From the NCBI GenBank assembly GCA_910586375.1, contig CAJUIE010000016.1, positions 338 through 20,920 of the forward strand: a stretch of DNA of 20,583 bases, given 5' to 3'. Source of the DNA: an uncultured Alistipes sp. GTDB lineage: Bacteria > Bacteroidota > Bacteroidia > Bacteroidales > Rikenellaceae. The position numbers and the translations under genes were made by a program. Of the stretch, positions 7,215-14,404 are shown in pieces. A model generated the notes under the pieces. That model had not been told where the DNA came from. It ran no database searches and saw nothing but the letters and a program-made list of their open reading frames with translations. How positions within the stretch are numbered: the stretch's first letter is position 1; each line of letters starts with the position of its first letter.

Positions 7215-8357
7215 TTATTTTGTCAGCAGTTCCAGCTTCTCATCTAAGCTCTTGCCGTAGATGTCTTTGGCCACGATTGTGCCCTCTTTGTCGATTAAAA
7301 AGTTGGCCGGGAGTTTCTGCACGTTGTAGAGCCCCACGACAGACGACGCGCGACCGCGCAAGTCGCTGACTGACACCCAGGGCAGCTGTTGCTCCTGTAC
7401 GGCGTTGATCCATATTGGTTTCGACGTGTCGAGCGACACCTGGTAGACCTCCAGCGGTGTCGGAGCATCGGCGTAGCGGCTGTAAATCTCTTTCAACTCG
7501 GCGTTGAGCGTGTTGCTGTTGCCCGCTTCAGCCGACCAGAAGTCCAGCAATATGACTTTGCCTTCGAGCGAGGAGAGGCGGATTTTGCGACCGTAGATGT
7601 CCGGGAGTTCCAGATCGGGATAGCCCGCTTCGGTGATTTGGGAGGTAAGGCTGATGCGGGCGTCCATGCGGGCGATTTCAGATAGCAGGGGCGGGAGGTA
7701 GGGCGATTCGGGGTAGCGTTTTTCGATGGCCTCGGCCACGGTACGGTAGTAGACGACGTCGCTGTCGCCGTTGAACAGGTGCGTATCGCCCGGTAGTCGT
7801 TGATAGAGGGCATAGACCGCTGCGAGGGAGTTTTTGTGTTCGATGATGAACCGCAGCTGCTCGCGACGGATACGGTAGTATTCGTCGGTGTATTGCTGGA
7901 TCAGCTCGCGGTGCCGTGCTTCGGTGAGGGTTGAGCTGGTGAGTTGTGTGGCGATACGATCCAGCTGTCGCGCTCCGGCTGCATAGGCCTGATAGAAAGC
8001 GCGCAGCAACTCCGACTCTTCCGAGCCTGTGACCGTGTAATTACGTATGGCGCTGCCTACGGCTCCTACCGTCAGGCGATCACCACCAGAGAGCAGGAGC
8101 GGAATCCGCTCGCTGTCGTAGACGATGTTATAGAGCGAAGGGGTGCGCGCTACGCCTTTCAGCCGAAATTCGTAGACGCCATCTTTGTCCAGCGTAGCCG
8201 AGTCGACAAGTGTCTGCGCCAGAGGCGACACCTGCTCTAAGTAGATTTGCCGGGTATCGTTGCCCACGAACCGGCCCGTGATTTTCACCTTCGAAGATTG
8301 GCAGGCGGTGAGTGTCAGCGCCGTGACCAGAGCAACGTAAAGGGTCAGTCTCTTCAT
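7215..8357 (-). CDS. TlpA/AhpC-like thioredoxin-fold lipoprotein lacking the CXXC motif
   Basis: Envelope lipoprotein of 380 residues. It has a short signal peptide with lipobox LTAC, lipidated at C19. The N-terminal half (about 25-115) looks like the DUF4369 beta domain common in Bacteroidota. A helical linker (115-235) leads to a C-terminal thioredoxin-like domain (about 245-380). The fold is recognisable from VILLDFWSAEAG (268-279) and cis-proline P350 in KLPANFLIDKEG. The place where WCxxC should be reads FWSAEAGNS, with no cysteine, so classical disulfide or reductase chemistry is not expected. It heads the run lpxH-thyA-folA with a five-base gap to lpxH. A -7 element lies about 50 bases upstream in a repeat copy. 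Confidence 0.85.
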   Translation of the reverse strand: MKRLTLYVALVTALTLTACQSSKVKITGRFVGNDTRQIYLEQVSPLAQTLVDSATLDKDGVYEFRLKGVARTPSLYNIVYDSERIPLLLSGGDRLTVGAVGSAIRNYTVTGSEESELLRAFYQAYAAGARQLDRIATQLTSSTLTEARHRELIQQYTDEYYRIRREQLRFIIEHKNSLAAVYALYQRLPGDTHLFNGDSDVVYYRTVAEAIEKRYPESPYLPPLLSEIARMDARISLTSQITEAGYPDLELPDIYGRKIRLSSLEGKVILLDFWSAEAGNSNTLNAELKEIYSRYADAPTPLEVYQVSLDTSKPIWINAVQEQQLPWVSVSDLRGRASSVVGLYNVQKLPANFLIDKEGTIVAKDIYGKSLDEKLELLTK

Positions 8358-8400
8358 GGAATATCGTGTTTCGGCAATTTTTGGTTTTCGTATTTCGGAG

Positions 8401-8490
8401 CAAAGCCAAAGATACGATTAGGTGAGGGCAAAACTAAGTTTACTTGCATTTTGCCGAGCGGGAGTATCTAAGGCAAAGCCAAAGATAGGA
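8401..8490. repeat. Interspersed hairpin repeat, unit 3
   Basis: Third copy of the family at 2033-2192. Outer arms AGATAC (8410-8415) and GTATCT (8464-8469). Inner hairpin GCAAAA ct AAGT (8428-8439), tight loop, ACTT gca TTTTGC (8442-8454). The inner stem sequence differs from both other units yet still pairs. It fills most of the gap between the DUF4290 gene and the lipoprotein gene. Both ends contain CAAAGATA, which reads TATCTTTG on the minus strand. Confidence 0.75.
8407..8414 (-). promoter_or_regulatory. Putative -7 element for the lipoprotein-lpxH-thyA-folA run
   Basis: TATCTTTG on the minus strand, an exact TAnnTTTG match at the edge of repeat unit 3, about 50 bases before the lipoprotein ATG (8357). 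The nearest upstream TTTTG is 14 bases away in the hairpin arm, closer than the usual spacing. A second TATCTTTG lies at 8480-8487. Confidence 0.45.
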
Positions 8491-8514
8491 AAAAAATTGG
8501 CTGGTGCAAATGAT

Positions 8515-9201
8515 TTACTTCTGTGAATTGCGGTGTGCACCTCCGTTTTTCAGGTGGACCCGACCGTGTTGCTGGTTTCGGTTCCGGGAGGCATGGGCTT
8601 GCTGTTGTCGCTGGGTGCCTTTCTGGGAGCGTGCTGAAAAGTGTTGTTTATAGTCACTTCGGAGATTATTCAAGGCCACTTCATCGATTTCTATAGCACC
8701 TCCGGACATCCTTTTGATGTCTTTTATGATCACCTCGTTGTTGGGGTGTTCCTGGTTGTATTCGTAGCTTTTCGCCCTCATGTAGCGAGCCAGATTATCC
8801 ACTGTGCGAGCCACGTCGCGGGGTTCCCTGACTTCGGATAGCGAGGCGATCATCCGCTCGACATATTTGCCGTAGTGCTTGTGTGCGATGCGCGACTGAG
8901 TGTAGGCCATCTGACGGGGTTTTACGGTCAGGTCCTGACGTGTGGGGCGTGGGTATGGAGAGTCTACATCGAGTTGAAAATCAGACATAATGAAGAGGTG
9001 GTCCCACAATTTGTGGGTGTAGTCTGCCGTGTCGCGCAGCAGCGGAAAGAGGTTGCCCATTACGGCTATGACGGCCCGGGCCTGGCGGTTGCGTTCGCGC
9101 CGGTCTCCGATCTGCGAAAGCGAGTCGATCATCTCCTGGATGTGACGTCCGTATTCGGGCAGATACAACTTCCGCCGTGTGTAATTGTAATTCTTCTTCA
9201 T
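8515..9201 (-). CDS. DUF4290 family protein
   Basis: A 228-residue soluble protein of a family essentially restricted to Bacteroidota, with no assigned function. The conserved core (about 1-180) includes LPEYGRHIQEMID, a run of charged residues in GDRRERNRQARAVIAVMG, and KLWDHLFIMSDFQLDVDSPYP. The last 40 or so residues (from about 188) are rich in Gln, Arg, His, Asn and Lys with almost no hydrophobics, a disordered basic tail that could bind nucleic acid (inference). There is no signal peptide and no membrane segment. It stands alone between the lipoprotein gene and the divergent sigma-54 regulator. The ATG at 9201 agrees with the family N-terminus. Confidence 0.85.
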   Translation of the reverse strand: MKKNYNYTRRKLYLPEYGRHIQEMIDSLSQIGDRRERNRQARAVIAVMGNLFPLLRDTADYTHKLWDHLFIMSDFQLDVDSPYPRPTRQDLTVKPRQMAYTQSRIAHKHYGKYVERMIASLSEVREPRDVARTVDNLARYMRAKSYEYNQEHPNNEVIIKDIKRMSGGAIEIDEVALNNLRSDYKQHFSARSQKGTQRQQQAHASRNRNQQHGRVHLKNGGAHRNSQK

Positions 9202-9349
9202 AGTTGCGAATGTTGGTGCATCGCTGTTCTATCCGGGCGGGGAATAGTTCCGGCAAGCCTTTTGCGATGGAGCGAACAAGGTATTTTTCAGGATTCCGCG
9301 CTCTTTCGCGCGGGAGGTTTCGAAGTTGTCGTTGTGTTGCGGAAAGCCC

Positions 9350-9357
9350 TATCTTTG
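9350..9357 (+). promoter_or_regulatory. Putative -7 element for the sigma-54-type regulator gene
   Basis: TATCTTTG, an exact TAnnTTTG match, about 90 bases before the start codon at 9449. The -33 region has only weak GTTG matches (9325-9328, 21 bases upstream; 9331-9334, 15 bases upstream). Confidence 0.45.
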
Positions 9358-9373
9358 GGACGTCGACCGCAAA

Positions 9374-9419
9374 TTGCAGGTGCAAAACCCGGGCCGGAAC
9401 CGGGACTTGCGGCCTGCAA
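9374..9419 (+). repeat. Nested inverted repeat in the 5' leader of the sigma-54-type regulator gene
   Basis: Outer arms TTGCAGG (9374-9380) and CCTGCAA (9413-9419) enclose an inner CCCGG (9388-9392) / CCGGG (9400-9404). The interior from 9388 to about 9417 is a near copy of 13094-13122 at the end of cydA. It lies within the predicted untranslated leader, where it could affect translation or be a protein site. Confidence 0.5.
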
Positions 9420-9448
9420 AAATAGGAATAAATTCACGAAATGCAAGT

Positions 9449-10582
9449 ATGCCAAAGGTTTTAATTCTGGATCGCTCCAAAAGTATGCGCAACATTCTGC
9501 GCGAGCGGCTCGAATATGAAGGATTCTCGACCGAAGCCGCCGAGAACGAGAGCGTAGCCACGGAGATGTGCAGCCGCATACCTTTCGACGTGATTCTCTC
9601 GGATACGGGATGCCGCGTGCCCCACACGGGGATCCCTTTTATCGTCCTTTCGAAGGAGCCGTCGATCGACTCGGCCGTTGAAGCTGTGCGCAATGGCGCC
9701 CGTGACTACCTGACCAAACCCGTTGACATGAATCGTTTGTTGGAGGCGATTCGCCGGACGATGGAGCATACCGGGCCTTCCGGGGCAGAACCTGCGCCAG
9801 CCGTCCGACGCACCCGGCGGGCCCACGGAGGTACGGTCGCCCAGATCATCGGTTCTTCGCCCTGCATCGAGCAGGTCCGGCAGCTCATCGAGAAGGTGGC
9901 TCCGTGCGAGGCCCGCGTTCTGATCACGGGCGAAAACGGCACCGGCAAGGAGCTTGTGGCGCGCTGGCTTCATGCCAAAAGCACCCGGGCCGGGGCCCCT
10001 TTCGTCGAGGTTAACTGTGCTGCAATACCTTCTGAACTGATCGAGAGTGAACTCTTCGGCCATGAGCGGGGCGCCTTTACTTCGGCTGTCAAGCAGCGGC
10101 GGGGCAAGTTCGAACAGGCTGACGGGGGTACGCTCTTCATGGACGAGATCGGCGATATGTCGCTTGCGGCCCAGGCCAAAGTGTTGCGGGCCCTCCAGGA
10201 GAACCGTATCAGCCGCGTGGGCAGCGATAAGGACATCGACGTTGATGTGCGCGTCATCGCTGCTACGAACAAAAATCTGAAGGATGAAATCCGCGAAGGG
10301 CGTTTTCGTGAGGACCTTTACCACCGTCTTAGCGTTGTGGTGATCCGTGTTCCGGCGTTGCGGGATCGGGCTGAGGATATTCCACGGCTTGTGGACCACT
10401 TCATTCATACGATTTCGGCGGAATATGGCTTTTCGCCCAAGCCCATCGACCCGGCGGCGCTCGATGCGCTGGTCGGGATGCCGTGGACGGGCAATATTCG
10501 CGAGTTGCGTAACGTGGTCGAAAGGCTCATGATTCTTTCGGGAGAGAGAATCGTTGCCGAAGATGTAGCTGCTTATTGTTGA
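9449..10582 (+). CDS. Sigma-54-dependent activator, NtrC-like, without HTH domain
   Basis: A 377-residue cytoplasmic AAA+ activator expected to remodel sigma-54 RNA polymerase. Residues 1-107 form a receiver domain: D8 (usually an acidic pair, here DR), phospho-acceptor D52 and K90 in LTKP. After D52 about ten residues of the usual loop and helix 3 are missing, and the MPxMDG signature is absent. The AAA+ domain (about 130-360) has Walker A GENGTGKE at 161-168, the sigma-54 contact loop GAFTSA at 208-213 (GAFTGA in the classical form), Walker B TLFMDEIG at 228-235, an Arg-finger region near 284-293 and sensor-2 GNIRELRN at 348-355. It ends at 377 with no Fis-type helix-turn-helix. The start is the ATG at 9449; the open frame upstream is leader. 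Confidence 0.9.
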   Translation: MPKVLILDRSKSMRNILRERLEYEGFSTEAAENESVATEMCSRIPFDVILSDTGCRVPHTGIPFIVLSKEPSIDSAVEAVRNGARDYLTKPVDMNRLLEAIRRTMEHTGPSGAEPAPAVRRTRRAHGGTVAQIIGSSPCIEQVRQLIEKVAPCEARVLITGENGTGKELVARWLHAKSTRAGAPFVEVNCAAIPSELIESELFGHERGAFTSAVKQRRGKFEQADGGTLFMDEIGDMSLAAQAKVLRALQENRISRVGSDKDIDVDVRVIAATNKNLKDEIREGRFREDLYHRLSVVVIRVPALRDRAEDIPRLVDHFIHTISAEYGFSPKPIDPAALDALVGMPWTGNIRELRNVVERLMILSGERIVAEDVAAYC

Positions 10583-10601
10583 GTTGCCCGGGGGGCGTTA
10601 T

Positions 10602-11255
10602 TCAACAAAGCCGCGCTGTGATCTCTTCGGCCCGGTCGATTATATGATCAGCTCCGGCCTCTTCTAATTCGGTGCGGCTACGAAAACCCCATGTGACGCC
10701 CACAGAGCGTACTCCGGCCGCCCGGGCGGTGAGGATGTCGATGCCTGAGTCTCCGACGTAGAGCACTCTTTCGCGGGCAACACCCGTGTGTGCGATGATC
10801 TCTTCGACAACAGCCGGATCGGGTTTCAAAGGCACCCCTTCGCGTTGCCCGAGCACCGCCTCGAAACGGATGGCGGGGAAGAAGAGACGCACGAGCTTCT
10901 CCGTACCAGCCTGGAACTTATTCGAGGCGACGGCCAGCTGTACACCACGTTGCCGGAGCTCGTCGAGCAGCTGCGGGATACCTTCGTAGGGTCGCGTGTG
11001 GGCGTCGATATGTTCTGTGTAGTAGTGTATGAAGTCGGCCCTTGCGAGTGCTATGTTTTCAGGCGTTCGCAGAGGCTCGGGCAGGGCTCGTTCGACTAAC
11101 CGCATGATGCCGTTGCCGACAAAGCCGCAATACGCTTCATAGGAGTGCTGCGGCAGTCCGCGCAGGGCCAGTGCGACGTTGCAGGCTATGGCCAGATCGC
11201 CGATCGTGTTTAAAAGCGTGCCGTCGAGGTCGAAAATCACCAGTTCGGTCTTCAT
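10602..11255 (-). CDS. gph: HAD-family phosphatase, phosphoglycolate phosphatase-like
   Basis: Predicted to hydrolyse 2-phosphoglycolate, a damage product of DNA ends, or a similar small phosphate ester. HAD motifs in the 217-residue product: motif I DLDGT with nucleophile D9 and acid D11, motif II S111 in VASNK, motif III K144 in LKPDP, motif IV VGDSGID with D169 and D173. A helical C1-type cap fills about 15-85. The chosen start MKTELVIFDLDGT (11255) puts motif I at the usual distance from the N-terminus; the longer open frame to 11339 would run through the promoter and into the divergent gene. HAD substrate range is broad, so the activity is less certain than the fold. Confidence 0.8.
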   Translation of the reverse strand: MKTELVIFDLDGTLLNTIGDLAIACNVALALRGLPQHSYEAYCGFVGNGIMRLVERALPEPLRTPENIALARADFIHYYTEHIDAHTRPYEGIPQLLDELRQRGVQLAVASNKFQAGTEKLVRLFFPAIRFEAVLGQREGVPLKPDPAVVEEIIAHTGVARERVLYVGDSGIDILTARAAGVRSVGVTWGFRSRTELEEAGADHIIDRAEEITARLC

Positions 11256-11283
11256 GATTCGGGTTTTTTCTGTGTTCTGAAGA

Positions 11284-11291
11284 CAAAAGTA
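11284..11291 (-). promoter_or_regulatory. Putative -7 element for the HAD phosphatase gene
   Basis: The minus strand reads TACTTTTG, an exact TAnnTTTG match, 28 bases upstream of the ATG at 11255. It lies in the 46-base divergent gap shared with the DUF4492-cydAB operon, so the two promoters must be close or overlapping. Confidence 0.5.
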
Positions 11292-11301
11292 CAAAAAGAG
11301 C

Positions 11302-11523
11302 GTGAAAAAAACTCTTTGCGGAGCCATACCGGGACGCATTGTCCGCTTTTATGCAGAGGGATTCCGCAGCATGACCCTCGGCCGGACATTGTGGACCATC
11401 GTCCTGGTGAAACTCTTCATTATGTTCGCTGTGTTGAGGCTCTTTTTCTTTCCCGACCTGTTGGCGGGCAGGAGCGAGGAGGAGCAGGCTGCGTACGTAT
11501 TGGAGGCGTTGATAAATAAATGA
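11302..11523 (+). CDS. DUF4492 small membrane protein ahead of cydAB
   Basis: A 73-residue protein with a basic amphipathic start, the conserved RIVRFYAEGFRSMTLGRTLW block (12-31), one membrane helix (about 31-50, ending LFFFPD) and an acidic tail. DUF4492 is typically found directly before cydA in Bacteroidota. The start is GTG at 11302, preceded by AAAGAG; the next ATG candidates would remove the conserved block. It ends four bases before cydA, so it is almost certainly co-translated with the oxidase. By position and topology it may be an accessory or assembly subunit of cytochrome bd; this is inference. Confidence 0.85.
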   Translation: MKKTLCGAIPGRIVRFYAEGFRSMTLGRTLWTIVLVKLFIMFAVLRLFFFPDLLAGRSEEEQAAYVLEALINK

Positions 11524-11527
11524 TAAG

Positions 11528-13147
11528 ATGATTTCCGATTACCTGCAAACCGTTGACTGGTCGCGGGCACAGTTTGCCCTGACGGCTATTTACCACTGGC
11601 TTTTCGTGCCGCTGACGCTCGGTTTGAGTGTCCTGGTGGCCATCATGGAGACGAAGTATTACCGTTCGGGTGAGGAGTTCTGGCGTCGGACAACCCGGTT
11701 TTGGATGCGTCTTTTTGGCATCAACTTCGCCATAGGCGTGGCTACGGGACTCATCCTTGAGTTTGAGTTCGGCACCAACTGGTCGAACTATTCGTATTTT
11801 GTGGGCGACATCTTCGGCGCTCCGCTGGCTGTCGAGGGTATCATGGCGTTTTTTCTCGAAACGACCTTCATCGCCGTGATGTTCTTCGGCTGGGAGAAGG
11901 TGAGCCGGAGGGCGCACCTCGCTTCTACCTGGCTCACGGCTGTGGGGGCCAACCTCTCGGCGCTGTGGATTTTGGTAGCTAATGCCTGGATGCAGTATCC
12001 CGTGGGGTGCACGTTTAACCTCCGGACCGTGCGTAACGAGATGACCTCGTTCTGGGAGGTGGCCCTCTCGCCTGTTGCTCTGAATAAGTTTTTCCATACG
12101 GTAGCTTCATCGTTCACCCTTGCGGCACTTTTTGTCGTGGGCGTCAGTGCGTGGTATCTGCTGCGGGGCCGGGAGGAGAAGATGGCCCGCCGGAGCCTTG
12201 CCGTTGCTTCGGCATTCGGCTTTGTCTTCGCGGTGCTTACTGCTGTTACGGGCGACAAGTCGGGGGCTGTTATTGCCCGCGTGCAGCCCATGAAGTTGGC
12301 CGCTATGGAGGCACTTTACGAAGGTACGGAGGGGGCACCGCTTACGGTTATGGGTTTCGTGTCGCCTTGCGGACGACCGGACGACGGCCCGTTGGTCCGT
12401 TATGGAATCGACATTCCGAAACTGCTCTCGATCATGAGCTTTCGCGACAAGAACGCTTTTGTGCCGGGCATTCGCGATCTGGTTTATGGCAATGAGGAGC
12501 GGGGTATTCTGTCTGCTGATCAGAAGATGGCGCGTGGCCGCGTGGTCATCGGAGAGCTGGGGCGTTACCGCGAAGCCCGGGATACCGGCGATCGCAAGGC
12601 GATGGCTGCTGTCGAGCGCAAGTTCGATCCCTCGACGCCCGAGGGCGAGGAGTTTCTGCGCGAATACTTTGCTTATTTTGGCTATGGGTACCTTGAATCG
12701 CCCGGGCAGATCGTGCCGAATGTCCCGGTGCTGTTTTACTCGTTTCGCGTGATGGTCGGTGCCGGTGTGCTCTTTATTCTGTTGCTGGCCACCGTGTGGT
12801 GGCTCAACCGTCGTGATCGTCTGGTCGGTAAACGGTGGCTGCTGTGGACGTGCGTGTGGATGATTCCGGTGGCTTATATCGCTTCGCAGGCTGGTTGGGT
12901 ACTGACTGAGGTGGGGCGTCAGCCCTGGGCTATTCAGAACCTGATGCCCGTAGGAATTGCCGCATCAAAAATTCCGGCCGGATCGGTGGGTGTGACTTTT
13001 TTTCTCTTTCTGGCTCTTTTTACGGCGTTGTTCGTTGCCGAGGTAAGCATCTTGCTGCGGCAGATCAGGTTGGGACCCGAAAGAGTTGAAAGTCCCGGGC
13101 CGGAGACGGACTTTCGGCCCGCATCGGCCAAAGGCCGAGAGTTGTGA
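11528..13147 (+). CDS. cydA: Cytochrome bd ubiquinol/menaquinol oxidase subunit I
   Basis: Haem-bearing subunit of the high-affinity quinol:O2 oxidoreductase of the inner membrane, used for micro-oxic respiration and O2 removal. The 539-residue product has haem ligands H23 (b595), H190 and M409 (b558), the proton-path pair E103 and E111 in VEGIMAFFLE, quinol-site K256 and E261 in MKLAAME, and the signature GRQPWAI at 463-469. About nine membrane helices are visible. It sits between DUF4492 (four-base gap) and cydB (15-base gap). The last 20 or so residues (GPERVESPGPETDF...) are unlike family tails and are encoded by a DNA inverted repeat related to 9388-9417, suggesting that a repeat was added to the 3' end. 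Confidence 0.96.
   Translation: MISDYLQTVDWSRAQFALTAIYHWLFVPLTLGLSVLVAIMETKYYRSGEEFWRRTTRFWMRLFGINFAIGVATGLILEFEFGTNWSNYSYFVGDIFGAPLAVEGIMAFFLETTFIAVMFFGWEKVSRRAHLASTWLTAVGANLSALWILVANAWMQYPVGCTFNLRTVRNEMTSFWEVALSPVALNKFFHTVASSFTLAALFVVGVSAWYLLRGREEKMARRSLAVASAFGFVFAVLTAVTGDKSGAVIARVQPMKLAAMEALYEGTEGAPLTVMGFVSPCGRPDDGPLVRYGIDIPKLLSIMSFRDKNAFVPGIRDLVYGNEERGILSADQKMARGRVVIGELGRYREARDTGDRKAMAAVERKFDPSTPEGEEFLREYFAYFGYGYLESPGQIVPNVPVLFYSFRVMVGAGVLFILLLATVWWLNRRDRLVGKRWLLWTCVWMIPVAYIASQAGWVLTEVGRQPWAIQNLMPVGIAASKIPAGSVGVTFFLFLALFTALFVAEVSILLRQIRLGPERVESPGPETDFRPASAKGREL
13088..13138. repeat. Inverted-repeat element inside the 3' end of cydA
   Basis: GAAAGTCC (13088-13095) pairs with GGACTTTC (13108-13115), and TCGGCC (13124-13129), loop AAA, pairs with GGCCGA (13133-13138). 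The stretch from 13094 resembles 9388-9417: both start CCCGGGCCGGA, continue through GGACTT, and end in CGGCC-GC with few differences. It is translated in frame as the cydA tail. Confidence 0.6.
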
Positions 13148-13162
13148 AATCAATAAAAAACG

Positions 13163-14314
13163 ATGGATACGCTGACTTTTTTACAGAATTATTGGTGGTT
13201 GCTTATTTCGCTGCTGGGCGGGCTGCTCGTCTTTCTGCTCTTCGTTCAGGGCGGGCAGGCGCTTCTTTATGACCTCGGCCGCACGGAGCAGGAGCGCGAC
13301 CTGGTGGTTAACGCTCTGGGTCGGAAGTGGGAGCTTACCTTTACCACATTGGTCACTTTCGGAGGAGCCTTTTTCGCTTCGTTTCCGTTGTTTTACTCCA
13401 CATCGTTTGGCGGGGCTTATTATGTGTGGATGGCCATTCTGTTCTGTTTTGTCGTGCAGGCCGTGGCTTATGAGTATCGCCGCAAGCCCGCTAATGTGCT
13501 GGGTGGGAAGACGTTTAACGCTTTTTTGCTTGTCAACGGCATTCTGGGCCCGCTGTTGCTCGGTACGGTCGTCTCGACCCTCTTCACGGGGGCGCATTTC
13601 ACGGTCGACCGGCTCCAGCTGGCCGATGCGGGCGAGGGCAGCCGTGTCGTTATTTCGCAGTGGGCTTCGCCGTGGCATGGGCTTGACGCTCTGGCCAATG
13701 TCTGGAACCTCGTTCTGGGCGTTGCCGTTGCGTTGCTGGCCATGACCCTGGCGTGTCAGTATCTGATGAACTGTGTGGCGGACGCTGCGGTCGTCGGCCG
13801 GGCGCGCCGCCGGATGAAACCTTTGTCGCTGGGTTTTGTCGTGTGCTTCGTCGCGTGGTTCATGCGGTTGCTCTTTGCGACGGGTTATGCCGCCGATCCT
13901 GCCAGCGGAGAGATTCGGTCAGAGCCTTATAAATACCTGCATAACCTGCTTGAAATGCCCGGAGTGGCTGTGGCGCTGTTGGCCGGTATCGTTGCCGTGC
14001 TGTGGAGCATCCGGGAGGGGTGGCAGGGCCGGCGTCGGGCTATCTGGTTCGGGGGCAGTGGTACGGTGCTGGTTGTGCTGACGCTGTTGCTCTGTGCGGG
14101 GTGGAACCATACGGCTTTTTATCCCTCGTTGACTGATATGCAGTCGTCGCTGACGATCGCAAACGCCTCGTCCAGCCTTTTCACGCTGCGTGTCATGGCT
14201 TATGTCTCGCTGATGATCCCTTTTGTTGTGGCTTATATCTGGTATGCGTGGCGGTCGGTCAACCGAGTGCCCTTGACCCGAGCCGAACTGGATGAAGGAG
14301 AGCATCCGTATTGA
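13163..14314 (+). CDS. cydB: Cytochrome bd oxidase subunit II
   Basis: Partner of CydA in the bd oxidase. The 383-residue product has about nine hydrophobic helices. Family features include the N-terminal FVQGGQALLYDLGRTEQERD segment, where family members carry a GFD-like turn, RKWELTFTTLVTFGGAFFASFP (a W-E motif followed by a glycine-rich helix) and the conserved AFYPSL near the last helices. The start is the ATG at 13163, 15 bases after cydA. No cydX-like or cydCD gene follows; a strong terminator lies 26 bases beyond the stop. Confidence 0.95.
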   Translation: MDTLTFLQNYWWLLISLLGGLLVFLLFVQGGQALLYDLGRTEQERDLVVNALGRKWELTFTTLVTFGGAFFASFPLFYSTSFGGAYYVWMAILFCFVVQAVAYEYRRKPANVLGGKTFNAFLLVNGILGPLLLGTVVSTLFTGAHFTVDRLQLADAGEGSRVVISQWASPWHGLDALANVWNLVLGVAVALLAMTLACQYLMNCVADAAVVGRARRRMKPLSLGFVVCFVAWFMRLLFATGYAADPASGEIRSEPYKYLHNLLEMPGVAVALLAGIVAVLWSIREGWQGRRRAIWFGGSGTVLVVLTLLLCAGWNHTAFYPSLTDMQSSLTIANASSSLFTLRVMAYVSLMIPFVVAYIWYAWRSVNRVPLTRAELDEGEHPY

Positions 14315-14340
14315 GGTCAGTTCCGTAATGAACGGAAATA

Positions 14341-14378
14341 AACAAGGCGGAACCCATTAGAGGTTCCGCCTTGTTTTT
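14341..14378. terminator. Bidirectional intrinsic terminator between cydB and fabI
   Basis: Perfect 14-bp stem AACAAGGCGGAACC (14341-14354) / GGTTCCGCCTTGTT (14362-14375), loop CATTAGA, followed by T to 14378. On the minus strand the upstream A-rich bases give a weaker T tract. A smaller hairpin TTCCGT/ACGGAA (14321-14337) precedes it. It serves both convergent transcription units. Confidence 0.92.
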
Positions 14379-14404
14379 GGACTGAGCTCCAGGCAGAAAA
14401 AGAG

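Noticed and set aside
9326..9448. 41-codon N-terminal extension of the sigma-54 regulator
   Set aside because: It would be translated through the -7 element and the leader inverted repeat. Receiver domains start at MPKVLILD.
9984..9993. Another CCCGGGCCGG as a fourth copy of the dispersed repeat
   Set aside because: It lies inside the conserved AAA+ coding region and the similarity ends after ten bases, so chance in GC-rich DNA is enough.
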